Positions 42,506 through 43,330 of a stretch of 43,330 bases of DNA are shown piece after piece. Source of the stretch: CAYSND01 sp964642235 (GTDB lineage Bacteria > Bacteroidota > Bacteroidia > Bacteroidales > UBA932); contig CAZXOP010000003.1 in NCBI GenBank assembly GCA_964642235.1, positions 1 to 43,330 on the forward strand. Direction: 5' to 3'. Position 1 is the stretch's first letter. Each line of letters opens with the position of its first letter. The position numbers were made by a program, and so were the translations under genes. Under the pieces are notes generated by a model. That model was not told the DNA's origin. It saw only the letters and a program-made list of their open reading frames with translations, and ran no database searches.

Positions 42506-43242
42506 TTATTCTTTTCAAAATAGAGGAGAAGTGCCTGTGCAATGGAGGGTGCTTCAGGGGTAGGAGCGGTTATTTCTGAAATGAGTTTTGCATCCTTCAT
42601 TGCTTTTGCGGTGGAGGGTCCGTAAGTAGCAAAAAGCATCTCCCCTTGGTTAAATTCAGGGAAGTTCTCCTGCAGAGACTTAACATCTGAGGGGCTATAA
42701 AAAATAAGCATCTGATATTTGGAGAGATCGAGCCCCGTTAAATCAGAATAAGTGGTTTTATTAAAAACCGCCTCTGAATGTTTTAATTTAGCTTTACTAA
42801 ATAGTTTAGTCACCTCTGTCTTGGGACAATCAGTAGAAGCAATTAAAAAAGATTCCGCTTTATGCTTCGCTCCGATGGATTCTATCACAGATTCTATCGT
42901 TCCGGTACCGAAAAAAATCTTCCTCTTTCTATACACTATATGCTTTTGAAGATATAAGGCTATGGATTCTGAGGAACAAAAGTATTTCATCGTCTCAGGG
43001 ACAACTACTCTCGTCTCCTCACAAATTTTGAAAAACGCATCTATCGTGGATTTTGCAGAGAAAACAATAGCCGTGTGATCTAAAATACAGATTTTCTGTG
43101 TTCTAAAATCCCTTGTTGTCAAAGGTTCCACCTTGAAAAAGGGCAAAAAATCAATCGTAACTCCAAACTTCGAAACAATCTCTGTATATGGCGAACCATT
43201 AGTGGGAGTAGGTTGTGCAATTAAAATATTGTTTATTCTCAT
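42502..43242 (-). CDS. hemD: Uroporphyrinogen-III synthase family protein
   Basis: HemD closes hydroxymethylbilane to uroporphyrinogen III for tetrapyrroles. The 246-residue protein has the two-domain Bacteroidetes form: ILIAQPTPTNGSPYTEIVSKFGVTIDFLPFFKVEPL at the start, HTAIVFSAKSTIDAFF, and the second-domain segment YQMLIFYSPSDVKSLQENFPEF with a TYGPSTAKAMKDA end. Sequence identity in this family is low, so the call rests on pattern and on the hemD-rnpA neighbourhood. The start MRINNIL at 43242 is chosen over the Met at 43305, which overlaps the promoter box. Confidence 0.82.
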   Translation of the reverse strand: MRINNILIAQPTPTNGSPYTEIVSKFGVTIDFLPFFKVEPLTTRDFRTQKICILDHTAIVFSAKSTIDAFFKICEETRVVVPETMKYFCSSESIALYLQKHIVYRKRKIFFGTGTIESVIESIGAKHKAESFLIASTDCPKTEVTKLFSKAKLKHSEAVFNKTTYSDLTGLDLSKYQMLIFYSPSDVKSLQENFPEFNQGEMLFATYGPSTAKAMKDAKLISEITAPTPEAPSIAQALLLYFEKNK

Positions 43243-43302
43243 ATTAATTATACTATTGCCATTGTAGCTATAATTACTGCCACAGGCAAAATTTCCAAAG
43301 TG

Positions 43303-43310
43303 CAAAGATA
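43303..43310 (-). promoter_or_regulatory. Probable hemD operon promoter box TATCTTTG
   Basis: A perfect TAnnTTTG match on the minus strand, 60 bases before the hemD start; it would drive hemD-lipoprotein-rnpA-yidD. Confidence 0.5.
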
Positions 43311-43330
43311 CAAAAAGGTGAAAAACTGTG

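Overview
The window looks like a chromosomal segment from an AT-rich member of Bacteroidetes, most likely order Bacteroidales. The evidence is TAnnTTTG-type -7 promoter boxes in front of many genes with little sign of Shine-Dalgarno sites, a TonB-dependent receptor with a carboxypeptidase-regulatory-like N-terminus, a sufB/C/D cluster, the hemD...rnpA-yidD order, a class II (B12) ribonucleotide reductase, and an OlsF-like fused aminolipid acyltransferase. No species is claimed. No insertion sequence, prophage or CRISPR array was found. Almost everything is housekeeping; the accessory-looking parts are the hsdM edge with its upstream repeats and a decayed DUF1016 gene.

Layout. 1-2278: hsdM (type I DNA methyltransferase; its hsdS/hsdR partners would lie left of the window), then a 0.7-kb non-coding stretch with two 106-bp copies of a nested palindromic element and a second palindrome. 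2279-9943: rnr (RNase R) divergent from gpmI-dnaE. The end of dnaE is interrupted by 100 Ns flanked by an identical 55-bp sequence, which looks like an unclosed contig overlap rather than missing DNA. 9944-12904: a DUF1016 (YhcG-type) nuclease gene with its catalytic half deleted, then a TonB-dependent receptor. 12901-21187: a ThiL-like protein that has lost the kinase active-site residues, divergent from sufB-pnuC-sufC-sufD, nrdJ and ispE. 21310-24182 (minus): tyrS-rbfA-lolC/E. 24261-27147 (plus): secreted S37-type serine peptidase, DUF2156 protein, phosphopantetheinyl transferase. 27157-29105 (minus): tadA-yqaA, then tRNA-Gln(UUG) with its own promoter and a thioredoxin-fold lipoprotein whose start codon almost touches the tRNA 3' end. 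29208-31134: groES-groEL with a strong terminator. 31204-33780 (minus): Na/Pi cotransporter and a phosphodiester glycosidase-family protein. 33893-37532: a large secreted HExxH/propeller/barrel protein and a second PnuC. 37503-43242: uvrC, the fused acyltransferase, and a minus-strand operon hemD-lipoprotein-rnpA-yidD.

How the genes fit together. The central block joins Fe-S cluster assembly (SufBCD), vitamin/NAD-precursor uptake (PnuC), dNTP synthesis (NrdJ) and isoprenoid synthesis (IspE). Envelope functions recur: lipoprotein release (LolC/E-like), outer-membrane receptor, secreted peptidases, aminolipid synthesis. The best candidates for something undescribed are the ThiL-family pseudoenzyme, the 106-bp structured repeats, the tRNA-lipoprotein transcript, pnuC embedded in the suf operon together with an N-terminally shortened SufD, and the HETRH barrel protein.
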